Assembly (NCBI GenBank): GCA_012960535.1
Contig: DUBB01000050.1
Location: 82,610-146,609, forward strand
DNA length: 64,000 nucleotides
Origin: Gammaproteobacteria bacterium
GTDB lineage: Bacteria > Pseudomonadota > Gammaproteobacteria > Pseudomonadales > Azotimanducaceae
Direction of reading: 5' to 3'
Shown: one piece after another, positions 10,007 through 18,957 of the stretch
Layout: every line of letters begins with the position of its first letter
Position numbering within the stretch: the stretch's first letter is position 1
Translations under genes and position numbers: made by a program
The notes under the pieces: generated by a model
What the model was told of the DNA's origin: nothing
What the model saw: the letters and a program-made list of their open reading frames with translations, nothing else
Database searches by the model: none

Positions 10007-10729
10007 ATGGGAACTTATACTTATATTGAAAAACACGCAGGATGGGCTGAAATAGTTCTCAATCGGCCGGAGCGCAGAAATGCCTTGATTCCGCCCATGG
10101 CCGGAGAGATTACCCAGGCTGTAGAGGGGCTTCAGACCGATCCGGAAGTAGCAAGCATTCTGATCCGAGGTGAGGACGGTTATCTTTGTTCTGGCATTGA
10201 TTTAAAGGCATTGCAGGCAGACCCTGCGCCTGATTGGCAGGGCAAAGATGTAGGCGATGTCAGGTCGATGCATATGGCCTTTTACAGATGTCGCAAACCC
10301 TTGCTGTGTGCGCTTCAAAGGTTTGCCATTAATGCCGGTGCTGCGCTGGTTTTCGCCTGTGATATTACCGTAGCGGGTCATGCCTCTTTTTTACAGATTG
10401 GCGAGATCCAGCAGGGCTCGGATATGCCCATGAATGCCGGTTGGTTGAAGTTAAAAAGTACAGAACAGGTACTTTTAAGGCTGTCTTTGATGGGCGATCG
10501 AGTCCTGGGTCCTGAATTGGTGACGCTCGGGCTGGCGCTGCGATCGGTGGAGGACGAACAGGTTCTGGAGAATGTCCGGGAGATCGCCGCCAGGCTTGCC
10601 AGTTTCCCGGCGGGTGCCTCTGAAACTATTATCGAGAGAATTCGTGGCATGAGGCCAGATGATGCTGAGAGTGTATTTCCAGTGTCGAGTAATCAGGCCT
10701 TGCTGACGGCAAGTCAGGTAAGGAGTTAG
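10007..10729 (+). CDS. Enoyl-CoA hydratase/isomerase family protein
   Basis: Crotonase-fold protein acting on an acyl-CoA. The 240-residue chain has the start of the fold (WAEIVLNRPERRNALIPP), the first oxyanion-hole segment GYLCSGIDLKAL, and the second FAINAGAALVFACDITVAG, where the usual G-G-G run is replaced by N-A-G-A. The helix after it (FLQIGEIQQGSDMPMNAGW) keeps a glutamate near the place of one catalytic Glu. Departures from the consensus mean the reaction (hydratase, isomerase or hydrolase) cannot be assigned. ATG at 10007 with a GGGA site fits the fold start better than TTG at 9941. The peptide transporter begins right after the stop. Confidence 0.85.
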   Translation: MGTYTYIEKHAGWAEIVLNRPERRNALIPPMAGEITQAVEGLQTDPEVASILIRGEDGYLCSGIDLKALQADPAPDWQGKDVGDVRSMHMAFYRCRKPLLCALQRFAINAGAALVFACDITVAGHASFLQIGEIQQGSDMPMNAGWLKLKSTEQVLLRLSLMGDRVLGPELVTLGLALRSVEDEQVLENVREIAARLASFPAGASETIIERIRGMRPDDAESVFPVSSNQALLTASQVRS

Positions 10730-10734
10730 TGTTA

Positions 10735-12246
10735 ATGACTGAAGATGCCATGGAATCACGCTGGATTGGCCATCCGCGGGGATTGTTTATCCTTTTTATG
10801 ACCGAAATGTGGGAACGATTCAGCTATTACGGTATGCGCGCCCTGTTGATTTTGTATCTGACCAAGCACTGGTTGTATGCAGATGGTGAAGCAGGGTTGA
10901 TATATGGCAGTTATGCCGCTTTAGTCTATGCCATGCCTGTATTGGGAGGCATGATTGCGGATCGTTATCTCGGCTTGAAAAAAGCGATCGTATTTGGTGC
11001 CTGCCTGTTAGTCCTGGGTCATTTTGGCATGGCATTTGAAGGGCCCGCTGCCCTGATTGCGGATGGTGTTCTTGTTCGTGAAGGAATTTATGAACAGATA
11101 TTTTATCTATCATTGGCATTTATCGTGGTCGGCGTCGGTTTCCTCAAGGCAAATATTTCCACCATCGTAGGAAGCTTGTATGGGCAAGATGACCCTCGGC
11201 GCGATGGCGGATTTACTATCTTTTATATGGGCATCAATTTGGGTGCTTTTTCGGCGACTATTATCTGCGCCTATCTGGGTGAAAATTTCGGCTGGAGGTA
11301 CGGTTTTGGCCTGGCTGGTGTTGGTATGTTGGTGGGCCTGATGACTTTTCTGCGTGGGCAGAAATATCTATCGGGTTTGGGGTTGCCGCCAGATGCCCCG
11401 TTGCTGGCGGTCAAATGGATGGGTATTTCCAGGGAAGTCATCATTTATATAGCCAGTCTGCTTGTGGTCGTTATTATCTGGCAGGCTATACAGTATACCA
11501 GCGAGCTTGGTGTGGTATTGCTTGTTTTTAGTGCCATTGTGTTTACTTATGTCATCTGGTTCTCATTATCCAGTTGTACGCCTGTTGAACGGGATCGTAT
11601 GCTGGTGATGTTGTTTTTGATGATTCTGTCGGTTTTGTTCTGGGCGCTATTTGAGCAGGCCGGGTCGTCGTTGACGTTGTTCACTGATCGTAATGTGGAT
11701 AAAGGCGTTTTAACGGCAGGGATGTTCCAGTCCCTGAACCCAGCCTTTATTATTGTCCTGGCACCGGTATTTGCGTATCTCTGGGTAAAATTGTCGCAGA
11801 GCGGTTTCGAACCTTCCACACCCGTTAAGTTTGCCTTTGCCACGCTTCAAGTCGGCTTGGGATTTGCAGTTCTTGTTTTTGGTATTTCCCAGGCTGGCGA
11901 AGATGGCCAGGTAGCTGTCATATGGTTGGTGCTGATGTACCTGTTACATACCACAGGAGAGCTATGCCTGTCTCCGGTGGGATTGTCTATGGTGACCAAA
12001 CTTTCGGTTCAGAGAGTGGCTGCCATGATGATGGGGGTCTGGTTTTTGTCCAGCGCTCTGGCGGCCTACGCAGGTGGAATGATTGCTGGGTTGATGGCTA
12101 TCGAAGATTCGCCGGAGTCCACTGCATTGCCGCTGGGTTCACTATCTATCTATGCCAATGTTTTTGAATCGCTGGCGTGGCTAGCGATACTGATCGGCGT
12201 GGTTTTATTGCTGATTTCTCCCTGGCTGGCCCGAAAGATGCACTGA
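10735..12246 (+). CDS. POT/PTR2-family proton-dependent oligopeptide transporter
   Basis: Inner-membrane proton-coupled importer of di- and tripeptides. The family signatures are clear: FMTEMWERFSYYGMRALLIL holds the E-x-x-E-R-F-x-Y-Y motif of helix 1, GGMIADRYLGLKKAI is the cytoplasmic loop, and FTIFYMGINLGAF is the PTR2 signature. Twelve to fourteen hydrophobic helices span about 503 residues. AGGAG at 10721-10725 sits 9 bases before ATG 10735; GTG at 10729 overlaps the previous stop and is the alternative. It probably shares a transcript with the crotonase-fold gene, though a joint role is not obvious. Other peptide-handling genes nearby are an M24 peptidase, an M13 peptidase and ggt. Confidence 0.93.
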   Translation: MTEDAMESRWIGHPRGLFILFMTEMWERFSYYGMRALLILYLTKHWLYADGEAGLIYGSYAALVYAMPVLGGMIADRYLGLKKAIVFGACLLVLGHFGMAFEGPAALIADGVLVREGIYEQIFYLSLAFIVVGVGFLKANISTIVGSLYGQDDPRRDGGFTIFYMGINLGAFSATIICAYLGENFGWRYGFGLAGVGMLVGLMTFLRGQKYLSGLGLPPDAPLLAVKWMGISREVIIYIASLLVVVIIWQAIQYTSELGVVLLVFSAIVFTYVIWFSLSSCTPVERDRMLVMLFLMILSVLFWALFEQAGSSLTLFTDRNVDKGVLTAGMFQSLNPAFIIVLAPVFAYLWVKLSQSGFEPSTPVKFAFATLQVGLGFAVLVFGISQAGEDGQVAVIWLVLMYLLHTTGELCLSPVGLSMVTKLSVQRVAAMMMGVWFLSSALAAYAGGMIAGLMAIEDSPESTALPLGSLSIYANVFESLAWLAILIGVVLLLISPWLARKMH

Positions 12247-12411
12247 AAGTTGATTTTCGGGCATAAGATGGTTGATTCGCTGCTGAGCAACCCTCGCTAT
12301 TGGAACCCGTTTTATGCCGGCCTGGGAATACTCCGCAACTGTTAACACCAGGCTAATTATAGCCGGTTTGTGAATTGCCCGAGGCGTGGCAAGCGAAGGC
12401 GATTTGTCCTT

Positions 12412-12436
12412 ACTAGTGTTTTTACTAGTTTTTTTT
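12412..12436 (+). terminator. Weak candidate terminator after the peptide transporter
   Basis: Two copies of the self-complementary hexamer ACTAGT (12412-12417 and 12424-12429) can pair across a 6-base loop and are followed by seven Ts. The stem is AT-rich and short, so efficiency is doubtful. Its place between convergent genes fits. Confidence 0.35.
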
Positions 12437-12497
12437 GCTCGTGTTTTTGGGCTAGCTGGGTTTGACTCGCGCGCACAGTTTGCTGGTGCCGCCAGTG

Positions 12498-14084
12498 TCA
12501 GACAGGCGCTTTACGGGGGAGCAGGGGTTCGGTCAGTTCCGGTAGGGTCGTTTCGATTACCGTTTTGAAATGGTGCTTGATTTCTTCCTGTCCTGGATCA
12601 TCCCAGAGATTGTGATATTGCTGCGGGTCGGCGTTCATATTATAGAGTTCACCCTCAGTGCCCTGGTACAGGCTACCCGGGTCATATTGAGTATAGAGCC
12701 AGCCATCTCGGTGGTACACACTTCGCAGGTGGAGATCGATGCCGCCGTGCTGTGAATCCCACTGGGTAAAAACCTGAGTTCTGTTTTGCTCTGTGGCAGT
12801 GGCCTGGCTATCGGGTAATGGTTCACCTTCAACGTAGTCGGGGATATCGATTCCGGCAATTTCGCAGAAGGTCGCGGCAAGATCCAGGTGACCCACAGGG
12901 TCTCGTATTTCATCTGGTTGAATACCTGAGGTGTTAGCCGGTCGCCAGATCAGAGGCACATGCATGAGCGCATCCACATGGTAGGGGCCCTTGAACATGA
13001 GGCCAAAGTCCCCCTGTAATTCACCATGATCAGACGTGAAGAATATATCCGTGTTGTCATAACTGCCATTGGCTTTTAGGTAAGCAAGGACACCCGCGCA
13101 GGCCTCATCGATTAATTCGTTTTCAATGTGGGTCATGGCATTTATTTCCCGAACCTGGTCAGGGGTCATGTTTGCGGGAATGAATTCTCTCGGAGATTCC
13201 AGGTTAGTCCAGATCGAACCTTTATAATAGCCAAGCCAGTGTTTGGGTTTTTGTCCGAGTACTTGCCCAGCTGCTTTGTCATCGCAATAACGTTCAGGTA
13301 GTTCAAGACTTCGCCAGGAAACTCTTGGTAACTCTGATTGCGGTACGTCCCAGGGGTGGTGGGGATCGGGAAAGCTCATCCAGCAGAACCAGGGATCTTT
13401 AGAGGATTGCTGGTTTTCCAGCCACTTGACAGTTCGATCAGCAACCCACTGAGTATGGTAGAGGGACAGCGGAATATCCATTGGCCAGACCTGGCAGGCG
13501 TTGGTATCGCCCGTGCCGATGGTATTCTGGCCTTGCCTGGTTATCATGGGATAGAAAAGTGCTTTTTCGTGAGGATGTTCATTCATCCACAGATCGTAGT
13601 GGCTATGTCCCTCAAAGAAATGATTGGCCAGTTCCATGTGGTGAAAGCCTCGATGAGGTCCCGTTTGATTCAGCGAGGCCATTCTGTTTTCATAAAAATC
13701 ATCTGCTGAGCCAAGCCACGGTTCAAAATGGGCCTTACCCAACAGGGCCGTCTGATAACCGTGATCCTGGAGATGGTGAGCGATGGTCGGTTTATCCTCT
13801 GGCAGGGCGACGCCATTCATCCAGACGCCATGTGAGGCGACGTGCTGGCCGGTTATGATTGTCGCTCTTGCCGGCATGCAGACCACATTCTGGTTGTGAG
13901 CCCTGACATAATTTAAACCGGTGCTGGCCAGGCCATCAATGGTTGGCGTCCTGGCAACCTTGCCACCATTGCAAGCCAGCGCATCAAAGCGCATCTGGTC
14001 GGTTGTGATGAGTAGAATGTTACGCTTTTTGTTCGCTGTGATGTCAGGTCGTGCCTGCCTGGCAGTTCGGTCAGAAACTACCAT
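12498..14084 (-). CDS. Sulfatase-family hydrolase (Cys-type formylglycine site)
   Basis: Alkaline-phosphatase-superfamily sulfatase. The active-site motif VVCMPARATIITGQH carries C69-x-P-x-R, where Cys is converted to formylglycine by a separate modifying enzyme not seen here. Metal ligands include Asp29 in TTDQMRFDAL and the later segment FFTSDHGELQGDFGLMFKG. The 528-residue chain lacks a signal peptide (MVVSDRTARQARPD), so a cytoplasmic substrate such as a choline-sulfate-like or alkyl sulfate is possible; a phosphonate or phosphodiester hydrolase of the same fold cannot be excluded. Its start overlaps the end of the M13 peptidase gene by 7 bases, which indicates one transcript. Confidence 0.88.
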   Translation of the reverse strand: MVVSDRTARQARPDITANKKRNILLITTDQMRFDALACNGGKVARTPTIDGLASTGLNYVRAHNQNVVCMPARATIITGQHVASHGVWMNGVALPEDKPTIAHHLQDHGYQTALLGKAHFEPWLGSADDFYENRMASLNQTGPHRGFHHMELANHFFEGHSHYDLWMNEHPHEKALFYPMITRQGQNTIGTGDTNACQVWPMDIPLSLYHTQWVADRTVKWLENQQSSKDPWFCWMSFPDPHHPWDVPQSELPRVSWRSLELPERYCDDKAAGQVLGQKPKHWLGYYKGSIWTNLESPREFIPANMTPDQVREINAMTHIENELIDEACAGVLAYLKANGSYDNTDIFFTSDHGELQGDFGLMFKGPYHVDALMHVPLIWRPANTSGIQPDEIRDPVGHLDLAATFCEIAGIDIPDYVEGEPLPDSQATATEQNRTQVFTQWDSQHGGIDLHLRSVYHRDGWLYTQYDPGSLYQGTEGELYNMNADPQQYHNLWDDPGQEEIKHHFKTVIETTLPELTEPLLPRKAPV

Positions 14085-16147
14085 ATACTGACTCGTTCCG
14101 ATTTATCCAGATAAAGGTCGTGGTCAGGCTTAACATCAAAAGCGGCGTACCAGGCGTCTACATTGCGTACAATCCCATTGACCCGATATTTTGGCGGGGA
14201 ATGGGGGTCTATCTTTAACAATTGCAATGCAAGGTCGGGGCTTCGATGGGTTCGCCAGCTTTGCGCAAAAGCAAGAAAGAATCGCTGGTCCCCCGTCAGG
14301 TCATCGATCACAGGGGCAGCCTGGCCGTTGAGTGCCTGCTTATAGGCATAGTAGGCTACTTCGATTCCACCCAGATCGCCGATGTTTTCGCCGAGGGTAA
14401 ATTTCCCATCGATAAAATTGTTTTCAGCCGGTTCATAAGTATTGAATTGGTTGATTAATTCTCTGGTACGGCCGTCGAAATTTTCCCTGTCCTTGTCTGT
14501 CCACCAGTTTCTCTTGACACCGAGCGAATCTGACTTTGACCCTTGATCATCAAACCCGTGACCCATCTCATGTCCAATAACTGCGCCAATGGCACCATAG
14601 TTAACAGCCAGGTCTGCTGCTGGATCGAAAAAAGGCGGATCCAGAATGGCGGCCGGAAAGACGATTTCGTTGAAGCCGGAATTGTAATAAGCATTAACAG
14701 TTTGCGGCATCATGAACCACTCTTCACGATCAGTTTTAGTGGCCAGTCTGTCGATATCATATTGCTCGAAGAAACTGTTTATGCGGTGGGCGTTAGCAAA
14801 CAGTGATTTTGCATCAATGGTAATGGCAGACAAGTCCATCCACTGGTCTGGATAGCCAATTTTTGCCCTGAAAGCCTCTAATTTAAGCAGTGCTTCCTGT
14901 TTCGTGGTACTGCCCATCCAGTCGATCTTTTCTATGCGTGCCCGAAATGCTGAGCGTAGATTTTCGACCAGTGTTTCCATGGCGGCTTTCGACTCGGCAC
15001 TGAAATGGCGATTAACGTAAGCCTGACCGAGCAGTTCACCAAGGCCATATTTACTGCCGACCAGGGCGACTCCCCTCTTCCAGCGAGCAAGGGGTTCGCT
15101 TTGCCCTCTTATTTTTTGCCCCCAGAATTCGAAGCTTGCCTGATCAATCTCGGTCGATAACAGGTTAGTTTGATGGTCGATTATATGGAAAGTTAGATAG
15201 GCTCGCCAATCCTCGATTTCCACCGTCCTGATCAGTTCAATGAGCGGAGCAATGGTATCTGGGTGAGACAGGTTGATTTCTTCAATGGCCTGAATTCCTC
15301 TTGCTTTCAGAAATCTGTGCCAGGGAAAGTTTGGCTGTTCAGCGACTAGCTGGCTGGTCGAGGTGGGATTGAATGTTTTGTCCCTGTCTCTTCTATCTGA
15401 TCTGACCCATTGTAGTTCGGCGATTTTCGTTTCGATGGCCAGAATTCTGGCAGGCCAGTCTGTAGTCTTGTTGTAATCAGCGAACGAAAGTATCTGAGCA
15501 ATATAGTCCTTGTATTCCGATCTGATCTGGATCATTCGTTCACTGTCTTCCAGATAATAATCCCGATCCCGAAGGCCCAGCCCAGAAAGCCCGATGGATA
15601 GGTTGTACTCGTCCGGGTTTAACGGGTTGAGGCCTATCCAGGCACTGAACGGACTGATTCCACTAACGAAGTATTGGCGTCCGAATTCATCGGCTAAATC
15701 GTCAATAGAGTTGATCAGATTGATTCGTTCGAGGTCTTCGGAAAGCGGCGACAATCCTAATTGATCCAGCGTTTTGGTATCCATCCAGCTGGTAAAATAA
15801 TCTCCGACTTTCTGTTCAGGTCCGTCTGCTACCGATTCATCCTGGCTCAGGTCAGAGATAATTTGCCGAACCCTGTCTTCTGCTCGTTCACGGATCAGTG
15901 CGCTAACGCCCCAAGAGGTTCGCTCTGCGGGAACCGGGTTTTCGGATAACCACTTACCATTGGCATATTGATGAAAATCGTCTCCGGGGGAAGTGGTAAA
16001 ATCCCGCGCTTTGAGGTCAACGCCCCAGGGCGGATACAACGGTAATACTTTTGCCGCTTTAGATAGCTTGGATTCAGTTTCTTCGGTGCAAGCAGTAATG
16101 AGCATGGCTGCTGCTATTGCCAGCATTGATTTTGCTAATAGATTCAT
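14078..16147 (-). CDS. M13 (neprilysin-family) zinc endopeptidase lipoprotein
   Basis: Secreted zinc endopeptidase of the neprilysin/PepO family that cuts short peptides. The N-terminus is a lipoprotein signal (MNLLAKSMLAIAAAMLITAC) with lipobox L-I-T-A-C, so the mature enzyme is membrane anchored, probably periplasmic. The catalytic motif HEMGH stands in GAVIGHEMGHGFDDQG, and the third ligand Glu in GENIGDLGGIEVAYYAY. WWTDKDRENF and the C-terminal W/F-rich end are also typical. Length 689 is normal. With the peptide transporter and M24 peptidase it suggests peptide use, but it is co-transcribed with a sulfatase. Confidence 0.95.
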   Translation of the reverse strand: MNLLAKSMLAIAAAMLITACTEETESKLSKAAKVLPLYPPWGVDLKARDFTTSPGDDFHQYANGKWLSENPVPAERTSWGVSALIRERAEDRVRQIISDLSQDESVADGPEQKVGDYFTSWMDTKTLDQLGLSPLSEDLERINLINSIDDLADEFGRQYFVSGISPFSAWIGLNPLNPDEYNLSIGLSGLGLRDRDYYLEDSERMIQIRSEYKDYIAQILSFADYNKTTDWPARILAIETKIAELQWVRSDRRDRDKTFNPTSTSQLVAEQPNFPWHRFLKARGIQAIEEINLSHPDTIAPLIELIRTVEIEDWRAYLTFHIIDHQTNLLSTEIDQASFEFWGQKIRGQSEPLARWKRGVALVGSKYGLGELLGQAYVNRHFSAESKAAMETLVENLRSAFRARIEKIDWMGSTTKQEALLKLEAFRAKIGYPDQWMDLSAITIDAKSLFANAHRINSFFEQYDIDRLATKTDREEWFMMPQTVNAYYNSGFNEIVFPAAILDPPFFDPAADLAVNYGAIGAVIGHEMGHGFDDQGSKSDSLGVKRNWWTDKDRENFDGRTRELINQFNTYEPAENNFIDGKFTLGENIGDLGGIEVAYYAYKQALNGQAAPVIDDLTGDQRFFLAFAQSWRTHRSPDLALQLLKIDPHSPPKYRVNGIVRNVDAWYAAFDVKPDHDLYLDKSERVSIW

Positions 16148-16268
16148 GCATTTCTCTTTATCGGTCTGAGCAATGGCCTGGTCAGAATAGCATCAGTTGT
16201 CGAACAGTTGTTGATACAAGCCGGGTTGCCCATGATTCAGGTAGTTTTCAGTGTGGTCGCCTTTTTTA

Positions 16269-16293
16269 AAGATGCGTCATTATGACGCGTCTT
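16269..16293 (-). terminator. Hairpin downstream of msrB
   Basis: An 11-base inverted repeat with one mismatch and a 3-base loop: AAGATGCGTCA, TTA, TGACGCGTCTT on the plus strand. It lies about 60 bases after the msrB stop in the msrB direction. Only three Ts follow on the minus strand, so it may be a terminator or a transcript-protecting hairpin. Confidence 0.45.
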
Positions 16294-16352
16294 CGGCATG
16301 CACGGATATTAGCATATCACTGTTATTGCAACGCTTCGGTCTGCCGCGTTTA

Positions 16353-16733
16353 TCAGGTCGCTGAACGCGTTCCGGTAACGAATTTCATGGATATTGAATT
16401 GACGCAGTGTCGAGTGTTTTTTGCAGTAAGTCGCTCGCCTTCGAAGACGTGACCCAGGTGGCCGAGACAGTTAGTACACAGGATCTCAGTGCGCAGGCCA
16501 TCGTTATCCTTTTCTTTAGTAATGGCCCCGGGAATTTCATCGTCGAAAGCAGGCCATCCGCAATGGGCTTGGAATTTGTCCTCCGAGCGATAGAGCGGAG
16601 CATCACATTGTTTGCATAGGTACAGGCCGGTTTCAAATAGATTGTCAAATTCGCCAGAAAAAGGCCGTTCGGTTCCCTTTTGAAGCAGGACCCACTGTTC
16701 TTCTGCCGTTAGCGTATTTCTATGGTCGTTCAT
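16353..16733 (-). CDS. msrB: Peptide-methionine (R)-S-oxide reductase MsrB
   Basis: Reduces methionine R-sulfoxide in oxidised proteins. The 126-residue cytoplasmic chain (no signal peptide) has the structural zinc site Cys40/Cys43 and Cys86/Cys89 (LCKQC, LCTNC). Catalytic Cys110 is in [12 protein letters not shown], Cys58 in HCGWPAF is a possible resolving cysteine, and HLGHVFEGE is conserved. One small departure is Ala for Ser in GWPAF. It is a single gene divergent from the GFA-domain gene, with 157 bases between the starts. Confidence 0.95.
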   Translation of the reverse strand: MNDHRNTLTAEEQWVLLQKGTERPFSGEFDNLFETGLYLCKQCDAPLYRSEDKFQAHCGWPAFDDEIPGAITKEKDNDGLRTEILCTNCLGHLGHVFEGERLTAKNTRHCVNSISMKFVTGTRSAT

Positions 16734-16890
16734 AAGGTTGCCTTGATCTGGAGAGAAAATGCTGTTTGACAGACAATTATGCCTCTGATCAGGACAGTTT
16801 CACAGCACTGGAATAGTTTGATATCACTAGTAGACTAGGCTATGAGGGTGCAACAAGGTGTAACAGGATCAATAGGAGAAAGGGGGAAGT

Positions 16891-17298
16891 ATGACTTTTC
16901 ATAGTGGGAAATGTCTTTGCGGTGAAATCAGTTATCAGATCGATGGTGATCCTGTAGCGGCAGGCGTCTGCCACTGTAAGAATTGCCAGAGGCAGGCAGG
17001 GTCTGCTTTTTCGACGCTCTGGGGCATACCCAAAGCTGCAATTCAATTCACTGGTGCGATGCCCAAGTGCTATCTGGATGGCGATACCGCCAGTGGTGGG
17101 CAAGTCAGCCGTTATTTTTGTGGTAACTGTGGATCAGCTCTGTATTCAGAGGTTCCGGGCCAGAAAGATATTCTGTATCTGAAAACGGGGACCCTTGATG
17201 ACACCGACTCGTTTTCCCCTGATTTCCATGCCTGGTGTGATAGTAAGCAGTCATGGGTGGATATTCCGGACGGTGTGACTCAGATGGCGAGACAATAG
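16891..17298 (+). CDS. GFA-domain (CENP-V/GFA) zinc protein
   Basis: Member of the glutathione-dependent formaldehyde-activating enzyme-like family, beta proteins with two zinc sites. The 135-residue chain carries the cysteine pattern GKCLCGEISY, then VCHCKNCQRQAGSAF, and later YFCGNCGSALYSEVPGQ. Most members have no proven activity; formaldehyde-glutathione adduct formation is reported only for a few. ATG at 16891 is preceded by AGGAGAAAGGGGGAAGT, a strong ribosome site. It stands alone, facing the Fe-S protein gene. Confidence 0.9.
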   Translation: MTFHSGKCLCGEISYQIDGDPVAAGVCHCKNCQRQAGSAFSTLWGIPKAAIQFTGAMPKCYLDGDTASGGQVSRYFCGNCGSALYSEVPGQKDILYLKTGTLDDTDSFSPDFHAWCDSKQSWVDIPDGVTQMARQ

Positions 17299-17438
17299 CA
17301 ATTCCAGTTCGGGGGTTTTTCGTTTGCATTGTTGTCGCTTAGCTGAGATCGGCAACACCAACCGGGTCGGTCAACAGTAGTTGCAATGCCATCAATTGAA
17401 ACGAAGCCACTCATGAGAAACTCTGGGGCCAGCTGGTT

Positions 17439-18779
17439 CTAAATACCGTAGGCTTTCCTGAGTAGCGACATGGGGTGACTAGTGACTGCGCTGCTATCGG
17501 TCAGGTTTTCAATATGGGCGGCTGCCATGGGGCAGTCACTCGCGAAATGGTGGTTCTGTGCAGCGTCAACCTGTTTGACCACGGGTCGGGCAATTTTCAG
17601 GGATTTTGATCGGGTCTCTTTTTTTACCGCATAGGTGCCATCGTGGCCTGAACAGCGTTCGATGGTCTGGACCTGAGTGTCAGGCACTAAATTAAGGATG
17701 TCCCGGGTCTTATAGCCAATTTTTTGGACCCTTAAATGGCAGGCAACCTGATAACTAATGTCACCGAGAGATTGTTTGAAGTGGGTGTTGAATTCACCCG
17801 CTTTGTGGCGCAGGTAGAGATATTCAAAGGGATCGTAGAAAGCTTCCTTAACCTTTTGGACATCTGGATCATCCGGATACATCAGCGGTAATTCCTGTTT
17901 GTACATCAGCACGCACGAAGGGATGGGTGCGATCAGGTCATAACCTTCATCGACCATGCTGGCAAGAATCGGAATATTTTTTTGTTTCAATGCATCGACG
18001 GAATCCAGGTCGCCCAGTTCCAGTTTGGGCATGCCACAGCAGGCTTCTTTGTTGACCAGATCAATATTGATGCCGTTGTGCTCGAACACTTTGACAAAAT
18101 CGTCGCCGAGATCCGGGGTATGGTAATTGCCGTAGCAGGTTGCATAAAAAGCCACTTTACCAGTGGTTGCGGCCACTGCTTTAACCTTTATTTTATCGGC
18201 CTTTTTGTCGGCGTTGAATTTTTTCCGTAAAGTATTGCGGTGATAGGATGGCAGCGGGGCCTTTTTATGGATGCCCATAGTCGTTTCCAGGGCACTGCGA
18301 AACAGCGTGTTGTTATTCAGCGTATTAACCGTCAGGTCGACCAGAGGGATAGTGGTGATAGCTTTGCCTAAAGCATCGGTGCTGGTGAGTATCCTGTCGC
18401 GTAAGCGTACCTTGCCTGCTTTGAATTTCTGGGCTTTGGCTCGTAGCATCAAGTGCGGAAAGTCAACATTCCATTCGTGGGGTGGTACGTAAGGGCATTT
18501 GGTAAGATAACAGAGATCGCACAGGTAGCATTGATCAACAACCTTGTCGTAATCCGCTTTGTTAACGCCGTCTACTTCCATGGTTTCTGATGCATCGACC
18601 AGGTCAAACAGTGTGGGAAAGGTATCGCACAAACTCACACAGCGGCGGCAGCCATGGCAGATATCAAACACCCTTTCCAGTTCTTCATTGAGCTGGTCAG
18701 CCCGCCAGAAATTGTCATCTTTCCAGTTCAGAGGATGCCGTGTAGGAGCCTGGAGACTGCCTTCGCGATGTGCTTTCAT
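17439..18779 (-). CDS. Heterodisulfide reductase/GlpC-like Fe-S oxidoreductase
   Basis: Electron-transfer protein with two N-terminal 4Fe-4S motifs, CHGCRRCVSLCDTFP and CYLCDLCYLTKCP, and two CCG-type cysteine-rich domains: ATCYGNYHTPDLG with KEACCGMPKLELGD, then ACHLRVQKIGYKTRD with RCSGHDGTYAV. The layout (446 residues) matches the family often found beside a rubrerythrin gene and a DUF3501 gene in proteobacteria, thought to act in peroxide defence or electron supply (family knowledge; function not proven). Neither partner is present here: the next gene upstream is an MFS carrier. Cytoplasmic or membrane-associated. Confidence 0.85.
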   Translation of the reverse strand: MKAHREGSLQAPTRHPLNWKDDNFWRADQLNEELERVFDICHGCRRCVSLCDTFPTLFDLVDASETMEVDGVNKADYDKVVDQCYLCDLCYLTKCPYVPPHEWNVDFPHLMLRAKAQKFKAGKVRLRDRILTSTDALGKAITTIPLVDLTVNTLNNNTLFRSALETTMGIHKKAPLPSYHRNTLRKKFNADKKADKIKVKAVAATTGKVAFYATCYGNYHTPDLGDDFVKVFEHNGINIDLVNKEACCGMPKLELGDLDSVDALKQKNIPILASMVDEGYDLIAPIPSCVLMYKQELPLMYPDDPDVQKVKEAFYDPFEYLYLRHKAGEFNTHFKQSLGDISYQVACHLRVQKIGYKTRDILNLVPDTQVQTIERCSGHDGTYAVKKETRSKSLKIARPVVKQVDAAQNHHFASDCPMAAAHIENLTDSSAVTSHPMSLLRKAYGI

Positions 18780-18957
18780 GTTTGACCCGGTATTGCTGAT
18801 TTAGTTAATAAGGCAGGATTAAGTTTATTAGGAGTTGAGCGATAGCGCCAATAAAACCGCTTACGCTTATCAATCAAGGCAATTTATTGTGACACCGCGC
18901 CTGGAAATAGCAGCAGTTTTGGTGCCGCGCTAACGCTGGATTACTAGCTCTGAATCA

